Origin: Spirochaetales bacterium
GTDB lineage: Bacteria; Spirochaetota; Spirochaetia; Sphaerochaetales; Sphaerochaetaceae
NCBI GenBank assembly: GCA_022784805.1
Contig: JALFYG010000019.1
Location: 1 to 38,824 of the forward strand
Direction: 5' to 3'
DNA: 38,824 nucleotides
Part shown: positions 32,270-38,824 of the stretch, in pieces
Numbering within the stretch: the first letter of the stretch is position 1
Layout of the letters: each line of letters begins with the position of its first letter
Notes under the pieces: model-generated
Databases searched by the model: none
What the model was told of the DNA's origin: nothing
The model's input: only the letters and a program-made list of their open reading frames with translations
Program-made: the position numbers and the translations under genes

Positions 32270-33928
32270 ATGACAAAAAGACATAAGGCAGATATTTGGT
32301 CTATTGTATCGATAATTCTTTTCCTGTTGTTTATGGTCTTCCTCATTTATCCTCTGTTTGGGATAATGAAACAGTCTGTAATAGGAAGCGACGGTTCATT
32401 TTCATTTTCACAGTTTAAGAAGTTCTTTTCCCAGAAGTATTACACCAACACTATTTCCAATAGCATAAAAGTGACGTTGGCTGTTACACTATGTTCTCTT
32501 TTAGTTGGAATACCGATGTCATATTTCTATTCCTTCTATAAACTTAAGCTTTCCAAGCTTATCTTTACCATCAGTATTCTCTGCTGCATGAGTGCTCCTT
32601 TCTTGGGTGCATACTCTTGGATTCTACTTCTTGGAAGAAGTGGAGTAATTACTTCTTTTTTCAAGAATACTTTTGGAATAAACATTGGTAACATATACGG
32701 TTTTGGAGGGATACTACTTGTCCAAACATTGAAGTTTTTCCCGTTGGTATTCATCTATATGAATGGTGCCTTTAAAAACATCGACAACTCATTGATGGAA
32801 GCATCTGCGAATATGGGATGCACAGGAATAAAAAGACTATTTACAGTTGTCCTAAGCCTAGTAATGCCAACAGTCCTTGCCGCTTCTCTTCTTGTATTCA
32901 TGAGGGCTTTTGCCGACTTTGGAACTCCTGTGGTCATTGGAGAAGGCTACATGACATTTCCTGTCCTTATCTATAGAGAGTTTGTAAATGAAAACGGAGC
33001 TGACTTCGGCTTTGCTTCAGCTATTTCTGTAATAGCAATCATAGTCACTGCTTTGGTGTTCCTTTTACAGAAATGGGCTACAAGAAAGTTCAGTTACTCT
33101 ATCAATTCACTCCATCCAGTGGAGAAGAAGGAAGCAAAGGGAATTGGTGGCGTATTGATGCATATCTACTGCTATGCAGTATGTATTATTGCATTCCTTC
33201 CACAGGTATATATCATTTATCTTTCATTTAGAAAGACAAATGCAGCAGGAACAATATTCCTCGATGGCTTCTCTCTTGGCAGCTATAAAGCAGCAATGAA
33301 TAGACTCCTTATGAGATCTATGACAAACACAATCAAACTTGGTGTTCTGGCTCTCATAATCATCATCGCTGTTGCTATTATGATCGCTTATCTTACAGTA
33401 AGAAGAAAGAACCTTCTGAATGACACCATTGATACTTTCTCCATGATTCCATACATCATGCCAGGTGTCGTAATCGGCATAGCTCTTCTTACTGCCTTCG
33501 GAAAGAAACCTTTCAAACTAACGGGGACTTTCACCATCATGCTTTTGGCTGTAGTAATACGTCGTCTGCCTTATACGATAAGAAGTGCTACGGCTACTTT
33601 GGCTCAGATTCCTATGAGCATCGAGGAAGCCTCAATAAGTCTTGGAGCTTCAAAGTTCAAGACTCTGACAAGAATTACAGTGCCAATGATGAGTAATGGA
33701 ATAATGTCTGGAGCAATTCTTAGTTGGGTTGCAATCCTTACAGAGGTCTCCAGTGCAATCATCCTATACAACAATAAGAGTATTACCATGACAATCTCTG
33801 CATACGTTGCCATAAGCAGAGGAAACGACGGTATGGCTGCAGCTTTTGCTGCGATACTGACCGTCATGACAATAATCTCGCTATTGATTTTCCTTAAGGT
33901 AAGTAAATCGGAAGACATAAAGCTATAA
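32270..33928 (+). CDS. ABC transporter permease with two fused membrane domains (FbpB/AfuB type)
   Basis: The 552-residue inner-membrane protein has two homologous halves, each with about six membrane segments and an EAA docking loop: EASANMGCTGIKRL in the first half and EASISLGASKFKTL in the second. Such double permeases work with one ATPase dimer and one binding protein in the FbpABC and AfuABC importers. The start at ATG 32270 uses GAAGAGG inside the end of the ATPase gene. The binding-protein gene follows 22 bases after its stop. Confidence 0.93.
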   Translation: MTKRHKADIWSIVSIILFLLFMVFLIYPLFGIMKQSVIGSDGSFSFSQFKKFFSQKYYTNTISNSIKVTLAVTLCSLLVGIPMSYFYSFYKLKLSKLIFTISILCCMSAPFLGAYSWILLLGRSGVITSFFKNTFGINIGNIYGFGGILLVQTLKFFPLVFIYMNGAFKNIDNSLMEASANMGCTGIKRLFTVVLSLVMPTVLAASLLVFMRAFADFGTPVVIGEGYMTFPVLIYREFVNENGADFGFASAISVIAIIVTALVFLLQKWATRKFSYSINSLHPVEKKEAKGIGGVLMHIYCYAVCIIAFLPQVYIIYLSFRKTNAAGTIFLDGFSLGSYKAAMNRLLMRSMTNTIKLGVLALIIIIAVAIMIAYLTVRRKNLLNDTIDTFSMIPYIMPGVVIGIALLTAFGKKPFKLTGTFTIMLLAVVIRRLPYTIRSATATLAQIPMSIEEASISLGASKFKTLTRITVPMMSNGIMSGAILSWVAILTEVSSAIILYNNKSITMTISAYVAISRGNDGMAAAFAAILTVMTIISLLIFLKVSKSEDIKL

Positions 33929-33950
33929 AAACAAAAAAAAGGAGAAATAT

Positions 33951-34988
33951 ATGAAAAAACTAGGAATCGTTTTGTTGTTGGCAGTTTTTACCCTCTCGTT
34001 TGTATTTGCAAATGGAGCCAAAGAGGAGTCAACCACAAATAGTGGAGTAGGCGATGCTCTCGTCATCTACACTTCTAATACAGAAGCGGAAATTGCAGCT
34101 ATGACTGCTCCATTTATGAAGCTCTATCCAGATTGTGAGATTGAGATTGTAAATGGAAGCTTCGGAGAGCTCTTTGCTCGCCTTCAAGCAGAAAAAGATG
34201 ATCCAGTGGCAGACATCATGCTTGGCGGTCTCTCATCTACAGATGGAAGAAAGTATGAATCCTATTTCATGCCTTATACATCCAGCCATAATGATGAGCA
34301 GATTTCACCTATGACCAATGGTTATTACAGTGTCTATGGCATGAGCACAGCTTGCTTTGCTGTAAATACAAGGCTTGAAAAAGAACTTGGTCTTAACATC
34401 CGCACATATGAAGATCTCCTTAACCCAGCCCTCAAGGGAAAGATAATCTTCTCTGATCCAAATAGCTCTTCAGCAGCTTGGAACAATCTCTGTAATATTT
34501 TCTCTGTCTATGGCGTCGATACTCCTGAAGCTTGGTCAATCATTGAAGGCTTGATGAGAAACGGCATGGTTGTTGGTTCTTCATCTTCAAAGTGCTTCAA
34601 GGATGTTGCAAATGGTGAGTATGTTGTTGGAATCACCTATGACAATGGTGCTGTAACTATGCTTGGTGCCCCTGATTATGAGATGCGCTATCCAGAGAAT
34701 GGAACAAGTGGAAAGGATTCCTGTTTTGCAATTATCGCTAATTGTAAGCATCCTGAAGCTGCAAAGGCATTTGTTGAAGCAATGACAAGCCAGGAAGGAA
34801 CTGAATTGATGTATTCGATGTATGGTGGTGTCAGATTCACAAACGCAAAGGTCACGGAGCCTGATACTTTCCAACTTGGAAAGACAAAGGATATCAAGTG
34901 GGTTGATAGACCTGTAGAGGAACTTACAGAGAGAAAGGATGAACTTCTTGCAAAGTGGAACGACCTCTATTCTAAGATCTATAAGTAA
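33951..34988 (+). CDS. ABC transporter periplasmic binding protein (AfuA/FbpA-like)
   Basis: The 345-residue exported protein begins with the signal peptide MKKLGIVLLLAVFTLSFVFA, cut before NGAKEE. The mature part has a type II binding fold: LVIYTSNTEAEIAAMTAPF, ADIMLGGLSSTDGRK, YEDLLNPALKGKIIFSDP and a late serine-rich loop VVGSSSSK. The two adjacent tyrosines that FbpA uses for iron are not evident, and the serine-rich, charged loops suit a phosphate-bearing ligand as in AfuA, which binds hexose phosphates. With 6-phosphogluconate dehydrogenase directly downstream, a sugar phosphate is a reasonable ligand; this is inference. AAAGGAG lies 8 bases before the ATG, and a strong hairpin follows the stop. 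Confidence 0.9.
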   Translation: MKKLGIVLLLAVFTLSFVFANGAKEESTTNSGVGDALVIYTSNTEAEIAAMTAPFMKLYPDCEIEIVNGSFGELFARLQAEKDDPVADIMLGGLSSTDGRKYESYFMPYTSSHNDEQISPMTNGYYSVYGMSTACFAVNTRLEKELGLNIRTYEDLLNPALKGKIIFSDPNSSSAAWNNLCNIFSVYGVDTPEAWSIIEGLMRNGMVVGSSSSKCFKDVANGEYVVGITYDNGAVTMLGAPDYEMRYPENGTSGKDSCFAIIANCKHPEAAKAFVEAMTSQEGTELMYSMYGGVRFTNAKVTEPDTFQLGKTKDIKWVDRPVEELTERKDELLAKWNDLYSKIYK

Positions 34989-34999
34989 AAAAATTGACA

Positions 35000-35023
35000 G
35001 GGGATTGCCCTGCGGCAGTCCCC
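35000..35023 (+). other. Strong intercistronic hairpin after the binding-protein gene
   Basis: GGGGATTGCC (35000-35009) pairs with GGCAGTCCCC (35014-35023) through ten pairs, one of them G-U, with loop CTGC. No T-run follows, so it is probably a 3'-end stabiliser that keeps the binding-protein message abundant while letting some transcripts reach gnd. Confidence 0.6.
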
Positions 35024-35059
35024 AAATTGCCCTCAAATCTAATATTAATGGAAGAAAAA

Positions 35060-36514
35060 ATGTCAAAAAAAGCAGATATAGGATTAATTGGTCTTGCCGT
35101 AATGGGTGAGAATCTGGTGATGAATATGGAATCAAAGGGGTTTAGTGTAGCCGTCTACAATAGAACTCTTGATAAGGTCGATGCTTTTATTAATGGAAGA
35201 GGAAAGGGAAAAAACATTATTGGAACACATTCCATCGAGGAACTTTGTGCTTCTCTTTCGAGACCGAGAAAAGTGATTATTCTGGTTAAGGCTGGAAATC
35301 CTGTAGATGCTTATATTGATAGTCTTCTTAAATATCTGGATGAAGGGGATGTGATTATCGACAGTGGAAACAGCAATTACACTGATACAATTCGGAGAAC
35401 AAAGTACGTAGAAGATAAAGGTCTCTATTATGTAGGAATGGGAATCTCCGGAGGAGAAGAGGGCGCCTTAAAAGGCCCAAGTATGATGCCGGGAGGATCT
35501 GAAAAGGCATGGCCTTTAGTAAAACCAATTCTTCAGGCTGTGGCCGCCAAAGTGGATGATGGAACTCCATGTTGTGACTGGGTGGGACAAGATGGAGCTG
35601 GTCATTTTGTCAAAATGGTTCACAACGGCATTGAATATGGAGATATGCAGCTTATTGCTGAATCGTATAGTTTGATGAAGAATCTCCTGGGAATGACAGC
35701 AGATGAAATGCATAAGGTCTTTTCTGAATGGAATAAGACGGAATTAGATAGCTATCTGATTGGTATAACTGCAGAAATACTAAATAAGAAAGATGATGAC
35801 GGATTACCGTTGGTCGACAAAATACTAGATTCTGCGGGGCAGAAAGGGACTGGCAAATGGACAGGTATAACAGCCTTGGAAGAAGGTGTACCTTTGACAC
35901 TGATTTCGGAAGCAGTGTTTGCCAGATGTCTTTCATCCATGAAAAATGAAAGAGTCGAAGCCGGCAAAGAATATAGAATAGAAAGAAAACCACTTGAGTG
36001 TAATAAAAACGAGATGGTGGAAGATATAAGAAAAGCTTTATTGGCATCTAAGATTATTTCTTATGCCCAAGGCTATGCATTGTTGCGTTCTGCAGCTTCT
36101 TCCTATGGCTGGAAGCTAAACTATGGGGGGATTGCATTAATGTGGCGAGGAGGATGCATCATAAGATCTACATTCCTTGGAAAAATAAAGGAAGCCTTTG
36201 ATCGTAATCCTGAGATTACAAATTTGCTCTTGGATCCTTATTTCAAGAACATGATGGATACGCTGATTCCTTCATGGAGAAGGGTAGTGTCTGCATCAGC
36301 CCTTTCCGGTATTTCAATCCCTGCTTTCTCATCTGCCCTTAGTTATTTTGACGGTTACACGACAGAGACTCTACCAGCTAATCTGATCCAAGCTCAGCGC
36401 GATTTCTTTGGTGCACACACATATGAAAGAATAGATGCTGAAAGAGGCAGATTCTTCCATACTAATTGGACAGGAGAGGGTGGAACTACGGCCGCAACAA
36501 CATACTCTGTATGA
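35060..36514 (+). CDS. gnd: 6-phosphogluconate dehydrogenase, decarboxylating
   Basis: The 484-residue enzyme oxidises 6-phosphogluconate to ribulose 5-phosphate and CO2, reducing NADP or NAD. The coenzyme loop is GLAVMGENL (11-19). The family signature GISGGEEGALKGPSMMPGG (128-146) is followed by catalytic K185 and H188-N189 in FVKMVHNGIEYGD and by ILDSAGQKGTGKW. Length is normal, and the last segment (AHTYERID, then FFHTNWTG) is the standard C-terminus. The start at 35060 is preceded by GGAAG at 5 bases; the ATG at 35048 is possible. Placement after a sugar-phosphate-type importer, with no gluconate kinase nearby, suggests that phosphorylated substrate enters from outside. Confidence 0.96.
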   Translation: MSKKADIGLIGLAVMGENLVMNMESKGFSVAVYNRTLDKVDAFINGRGKGKNIIGTHSIEELCASLSRPRKVIILVKAGNPVDAYIDSLLKYLDEGDVIIDSGNSNYTDTIRRTKYVEDKGLYYVGMGISGGEEGALKGPSMMPGGSEKAWPLVKPILQAVAAKVDDGTPCCDWVGQDGAGHFVKMVHNGIEYGDMQLIAESYSLMKNLLGMTADEMHKVFSEWNKTELDSYLIGITAEILNKKDDDGLPLVDKILDSAGQKGTGKWTGITALEEGVPLTLISEAVFARCLSSMKNERVEAGKEYRIERKPLECNKNEMVEDIRKALLASKIISYAQGYALLRSAASSYGWKLNYGGIALMWRGGCIIRSTFLGKIKEAFDRNPEITNLLLDPYFKNMMDTLIPSWRRVVSASALSGISIPAFSSALSYFDGYTTETLPANLIQAQRDFFGAHTYERIDAERGRFFHTNWTGEGGTTAATTYSV

Positions 36515-36949
36515 AGACTGAGATGTATCACAGCAAGAATCTTTTCATTTATATCTAAATGAATAGCATTCTTGGTGCTATTGGTATTGTCTTCAGACAA
36601 AAATACGGGTACAAGCAAAAAGATAAGATCTAAGAATAGGGATACCTTAACCAGATTTAGTTTATTTTTCTGCAACCTAGAATAACAGTATGCCATCCAT
36701 ATGCTTAAAGTAGAGGCAACATTGGTTTGAGTATCTAATCATGGTAAAACTATATAAAGGCTTAAAATTCTTTGAGTTGAGAGTGGTATTGGAATAGAGG
36801 CCATGCCTATTGTCAGGTAAAAGACTCAATCAGCTTTGAATAGTTTTGACAAGTTTGCAATGCTTGAAGTCTCTGTGCTATCCCCATTTATATGTTTTAC
36901 AGAAAAATAAGTGAAGGCGCTTTGCCTCAAATTTTGATAAAGTAAATAA
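36515..36949. other. Gene-free stretch with a long imperfect hairpin
   Basis: Two nested stems, CAAGAAT/ATTCTTG (36534-36540 with 36568-36574) and TTCATTTA/TAAATGAA (36544-36551 with 36556-36563), form a long hairpin just after gnd. No T-run follows directly. Reading frames here lack ribosome-binding sites. Nothing else could be supported in these 435 bases. Confidence 0.4.
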
Positions 36950-37285
36950 ATGGTACGATGGATATCATCTCGATCAAGCCCATCTATCGCCCTTTTGGCT
37001 TCCATGGAGTATTACTTTAAACCTGTCAGAGAATTACCCTCAGGGAAAGGCTTTGCAAATCTTATATATATCCCGAAACCAGAATATATAAATTTGTATC
37101 CAGCTCTTCTGGTGGAGCTCAAGTGGGATAAAAGTGCACTCTCTGCAATCGAGCAGATTAAGGAAAGAAAATACCCTGATGCTTTATCTCAGTATGCAGG
37201 AAGTATTCTTCTTGTCGGAGTCAATTATGATAAGAATACCAAATGTCATCAGTGCTTAATTGAAGAATATACAAAGAATTATTAG
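36950..37285 (+). pseudogene. C-terminal remnant of an AAA-ATPase-like/PD-(D/E)XK nuclease-domain protein
   Basis: The 111-codon frame matches only the end of the large proteins that pair an AAA-ATPase-like domain with a C-terminal PD-(D/E)XK domain (several hundred residues when intact). The recognisable part is RELPSGKGFANLIYIPKPEY, then ALLVELKWDKSALSAIEQIK (the E-L-K of the nuclease core) and LLVGVNYDKNTKCHQCLIEEY. The ATPase part is absent and the upstream sequence is non-coding. It has no ribosome-binding site and is most likely a decayed fragment. These proteins are often present in many copies in gut anaerobes, which makes loss by recombination plausible. Confidence 0.75.
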
Positions 37286-37330
37286 ATTATAAGATTTTAC
37301 AGTTTAGAAAACAAAACCGAAAATCATAAT

Positions 37331-37366
37331 ACTCAAAGAAACTATTCTTGAGTTATCTCGTTCTCT
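37331..37366 (+). terminator. Possible terminator of the decayed nuclease-domain gene
   Basis: ACTCAAAGAA (37331-37340) pairs with TTCTTGAGT with one bulged base, and the region after it is T-rich. The remainder of 37367-37614 shows no gene. A possible promoter for the next gene is TTGACG (37520-37525), 17 bases, TCTATT (37543-37548). Confidence 0.35.
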
Positions 37367-37614
37367 TTAACTTCGTATATATCTAAATTCTATAAACTCT
37401 TAATCGTTTCTACTGCAGTACACGATACCAATAAGAGAACAGTCATCAATACAACACAAAAAAAACTTCATCCCCATCTCCATAAAGCTAGTTATAAACT
37501 TATAGGGCAAAGAGAGCTTTTGACGAACACTCCCAAATCCATTCTATTGGCCACAGGAATACGATGAAGCTTCAAAATGATTGTGGCCTTACTTTAAACG
37601 ATAGGCGGCCCAAG

Positions 37615-37673
37615 CTCCATGTCGCTTTGAAGACGTGGAGGTCTTACCTCCATAGACTTAATGCCCTGGAGGT
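37615..37673 (+). promoter_or_regulatory. Leader with competing hairpins that can hide the toxin ribosome-binding site
   Basis: The heptamer ACCTCCA (37646-37652) is perfectly complementary to two identical copies of TGGAGGT: one at 37636-37642 and one that is the ribosome-binding site of the small gene (37667-37673). The upstream copy can itself pair with CTCCATGTC (37615-37623 with GACGTGGAG 37632-37640). The site is thus exposed or covered depending on which stem forms. Pairing is seen in the sequence; regulation is inferred. Confidence 0.55.
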
Positions 37674-37680
37674 GACTGAT

Positions 37681-37791
37681 ATGACTAACTATGAGACTCT
37701 AAGTTTAGTAGTTTTAATTATCGGATTGGTCATCTCGGCAGTTTTGCTTGGGATTACCATTGGGAAAAAAGATAAAAATAATCGCCACTAG
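37681..37791 (+). CDS. Small holin-like hydrophobic peptide, probable type I toxin
   Basis: The predicted 36-residue peptide starts MTNYETLSLVV, has one membrane helix (about residues 8-27) and ends in the basic tail GKKDKNNRH. This is the pattern of the putative holin-like toxin family, with its conserved M-T-x-Y-E-x-L-S/T-L start, known from type I toxin-antitoxin loci such as TxpA-related peptides. Such peptides insert in the membrane and lower its potential when overproduced. The frame is open further upstream, but the ATG at 37681 has a strong GGAGG seven bases before it and gives the family-like N-terminus. The leader can hide the ribosome-binding site, and an antisense promoter faces the gene from downstream. 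Confidence 0.7.
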   Translation: MTNYETLSLVVLIIGLVISAVLLGITIGKKDKNNRH

Positions 37792-38102
37792 TATCCGCCA
37801 AGATTTATAGTGACGATTTAGTCATACAATAACTTGGAGCGAACACCGTCTATCGACAGGTCACTCTCTATATGTATAATAACTCCTCCATGTTTTATAC
37901 ATCAACAATAAGAGAATATAAAAAGATTCCAGAACGACTCTGTCAAAATAAACCATAATCCTAGTTTGAAAGCATACTTACTTCGAGGGAAGGTAAGATG
38001 AAGACAAAGGCAAAGAAGAATAATCGTAATAATTCCACTATTTCCATCTAAGTATTTTGATTTAATAACAAGACTTTAATAGCGGCTTTTAAGAAAAGGT
38101 CC
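37792..38102. other. Gene-free stretch after the toxin-like gene
   Basis: ATCGCCACTA (37781-37790) and TAGTGACGAT (37808-37817) form an imperfect hairpin over the toxin stop. A 17-codon lysine- and asparagine-rich frame with a fair ribosome-binding site begins at 37998 but cannot be supported further. No other gene is seen. Confidence 0.35.
37804..37832 (-). promoter_or_regulatory. Antisense promoter facing the toxin-like gene
   Basis: On the minus strand TTATTG (37832-37827), 17 bases, TATAAA (37809-37804). Transcription would begin near 37797 and run antisense through the stop codon and body of the toxin gene, the arrangement of several type I antitoxin RNAs. Confidence 0.45.
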
Positions 38103-38110
38103 AGACTTGG

Positions 38111-38138
38111 ATAAGAAAAGCAGGGCTCATCACCCTGC
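38111..38138 (-). terminator. Intrinsic terminator of the thioredoxin gene
   Basis: On the minus strand GCAGGG (38138-38133), loop TGATGAG, CCCTGC (38125-38120), then TTTTCTTAT. An alternative outer stem, AGACTTGG with CCAAGTCT (38103-38110 with 38138-38145), surrounds it. Confidence 0.8.
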
Positions 38139-38148
38139 CAAGTCTTTC

Positions 38149-38460
38149 CTAGTTTTCAAACATGCGTCTGATTCCAGCTTCCTGCATTACTCCCGAATAC
38201 TGGCCGATCTTGTTTCCATTCTTGAAGAAGACAAGATTAGGAATTGTCATGACTCCAAATTCCGATGCCAGCTCTGGGTTATCATCTACATTGCACTTAC
38301 AGATCTTGATTTCTCCTTCAAATTTTGGAGAGAGTTCTTCTAATATTCTGCCTTGTGCTTTACATGGGCCGCACCAGTCAGCATAGAAATCGAGAAGTAC
38401 TGGGATATTAGAATCCAGAACTTCATTCTTAAATGTATCTTTAGTTATGTGTGTAATCAT
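38149..38460 (-). CDS. trxA: Thioredoxin
   Basis: The 103-residue cytoplasmic protein has the thioredoxin active site WCGPC (29-33) in FYADWCGPCK, the cis-proline in VMTIPNLVFF and the usual C-terminal glycine region. It reduces disulfides in proteins such as ribonucleotide reductase, using electrons from thioredoxin reductase. The ATG at 38460 has GGAGG six bases upstream. It follows the endonuclease/exonuclease/phosphatase-family gene by about 25 bases on the same strand, so both may share a transcript that ends at the terminator just past this gene. Length and motifs are standard; the family name is secure, and the gene symbol assumes it is the main thioredoxin. Confidence 0.95.
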   Translation of the reverse strand: MITHITKDTFKNEVLDSNIPVLLDFYADWCGPCKAQGRILEELSPKFEGEIKICKCNVDDNPELASEFGVMTIPNLVFFKNGNKIGQYSGVMQEAGIRRMFEN

Positions 38461-38485
38461 TTAATCCTCCACATAATAAGTATAA

Positions 38486-38824
38486 CTAAGGAATAATGAA
38501 TGTGGCAACGACGGCAGAGAGATCTGTCTTTTCCAAAGGAAGAGTGTATGAAGACTGTGGGATAAGACCCTTACTCCAAATGAAGTCCAGTCTCTCCTCG
38601 ACTTCTCCGTTTCTTCTTGTTACGCCGCTATCCATCTCGCTGTTAAACCTGGTTGCATCATAAACGTCCTGCCACTTCAGGTCAGAGAGAATCTCGGAGA
38701 TCATGAAAGACTGATCCTTTCTATACTCATAGTCTGTCCAATCTGTCCAATCTGTGGAGGAAGGAGCGTAGGAAGTGAGGAAGAAGAGCTTTCTGTCACT
38801 ACCGTTCTGGCTTACATATTCCAC
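38486..38824 (-). CDS. Endonuclease/exonuclease/phosphatase-family protein, 5' end beyond the window
   Basis: Only the last 112 codons are present; the reading frame runs off the right edge, so the GTG at 38824 is an internal codon. The segments LFFLTSYAP, DLKWQDVYDATRF, EERLDFIWSKGL and the closing EKTDLSAVVATF match the C-terminal part of Mg-dependent EEP-fold hydrolases, where RLDFIW and the final Asp belong to the active-site region. Whether the substrate is DNA, a phospholipid head group or another phosphodiester cannot be told. It lies directly upstream of thioredoxin on the same strand. Confidence 0.75.
   Translation of the reverse strand: MEYVSQNGSDRKLFFLTSYAPSSTDWTDWTDYEYRKDQSFMISEILSDLKWQDVYDATRFNSEMDSGVTRRNGEVEERLDFIWSKGLIPQSSYTLPLEKTDLSAVVATFIIP

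Noticed and set aside
34587..35135. 182-codon frame on the minus strand
   Set aside because: It lies opposite the binding-protein gene and the start of gnd, with no ribosome-binding site and no family features.
35652..36047. 131-codon frame on the minus strand
   Set aside because: It is entirely opposite the 6-phosphogluconate dehydrogenase gene and has no start signals.
37564..37680. Longer version of the toxin-like protein with a 39-residue N-terminal extension
   Set aside because: The extension covers the structured leader and lacks a ribosome-binding site. The family-like N-terminus and strong GGAGG support the ATG at 37681.
37998..38051. 17-codon lysine/asparagine-rich frame with GGAAGG before its ATG
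   Set aside because: It is too short and featureless to claim as a gene. Noted only because of the ribosome-binding site.
1..38824. CRISPR arrays, tRNA or rRNA genes, known riboswitches, prophage genes
   Set aside because: No regularly spaced repeats, cloverleaf sequences, conserved riboswitch cores or phage structural genes were seen on either strand.

Overview
The window looks like a chromosomal segment of a host-associated spirochaete, probably near Sphaerochaetaceae. This is an inference. Two of the exported binding proteins carry a signal peptide ending in VFANG followed by SKEE or AKEE, a pattern common in that group. Base composition is moderately AT-rich, Shine-Dalgarno sites are strong, and intrinsic terminators are frequent. 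No rRNA, tRNA or CRISPR array was found.

Layout. (1) 1-3.6 kb: a chloramphenicol-acetyltransferase-like gene and a three-gene polar amino acid ABC transporter, all on the minus strand. (2) 3.8-18.0 kb: a large sugar-acid or branched-sugar catabolic locus. It holds a D-2-hydroxyacid dehydrogenase, two TIM-barrel isomerase/epimerases, a beta-keto acid cleavage enzyme (BKACE), two tandem GntR/FCD regulators, a lyxose-isomerase-like cupin, a split two-subunit transketolase, a tripartite tricarboxylate-type transporter (TctC-TctB-TctA), an FGGY kinase and a DUF1537 acid-sugar kinase. Four copies of one palindromic operator (best copy ATTTTGTATACAAAAT) sit at the promoters of its transcription units, so the locus reads as one regulon. 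(3) 18.2-27.8 kb: a defence island with type I restriction-modification (hsdM-hsdS-hsdR, minus) facing away from mcrB-mcrC (plus). (4) 27.8-29.2 kb: a decayed IS21-family element in which a deletion fuses istA to istB, abutting the mcrC stop codon. (5) 29.5-36.5 kb: an operon of HAD phosphatase, DeoR regulator, FbpCBA/AfuCBA-type ABC importer and 6-phosphogluconate dehydrogenase, suggestive of phosphorylated-sugar uptake. (6) 36.5-38.8 kb: a gene-poor stretch with a PD-(D/E)XK remnant, a small holin-like toxin gene whose leader can form competing hairpins at the ribosome-binding site, thioredoxin, and the end of an endonuclease/exonuclease/phosphatase-family gene cut by the window edge.

How it may work together. 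The transporter of the catabolic locus would bring in a carboxylated or branched sugar. Isomerases, a dehydrogenase and the two kinases would convert and phosphorylate it. The two-subunit transketolase and BKACE would cut the product into central metabolites, under one or both GntR proteins. The combination recalls D-apiose/D-apionate and tetronate catabolism but matches neither completely. It is the best candidate here for an undescribed system. The second is the toxin-like locus at 37.6-37.8 kb.
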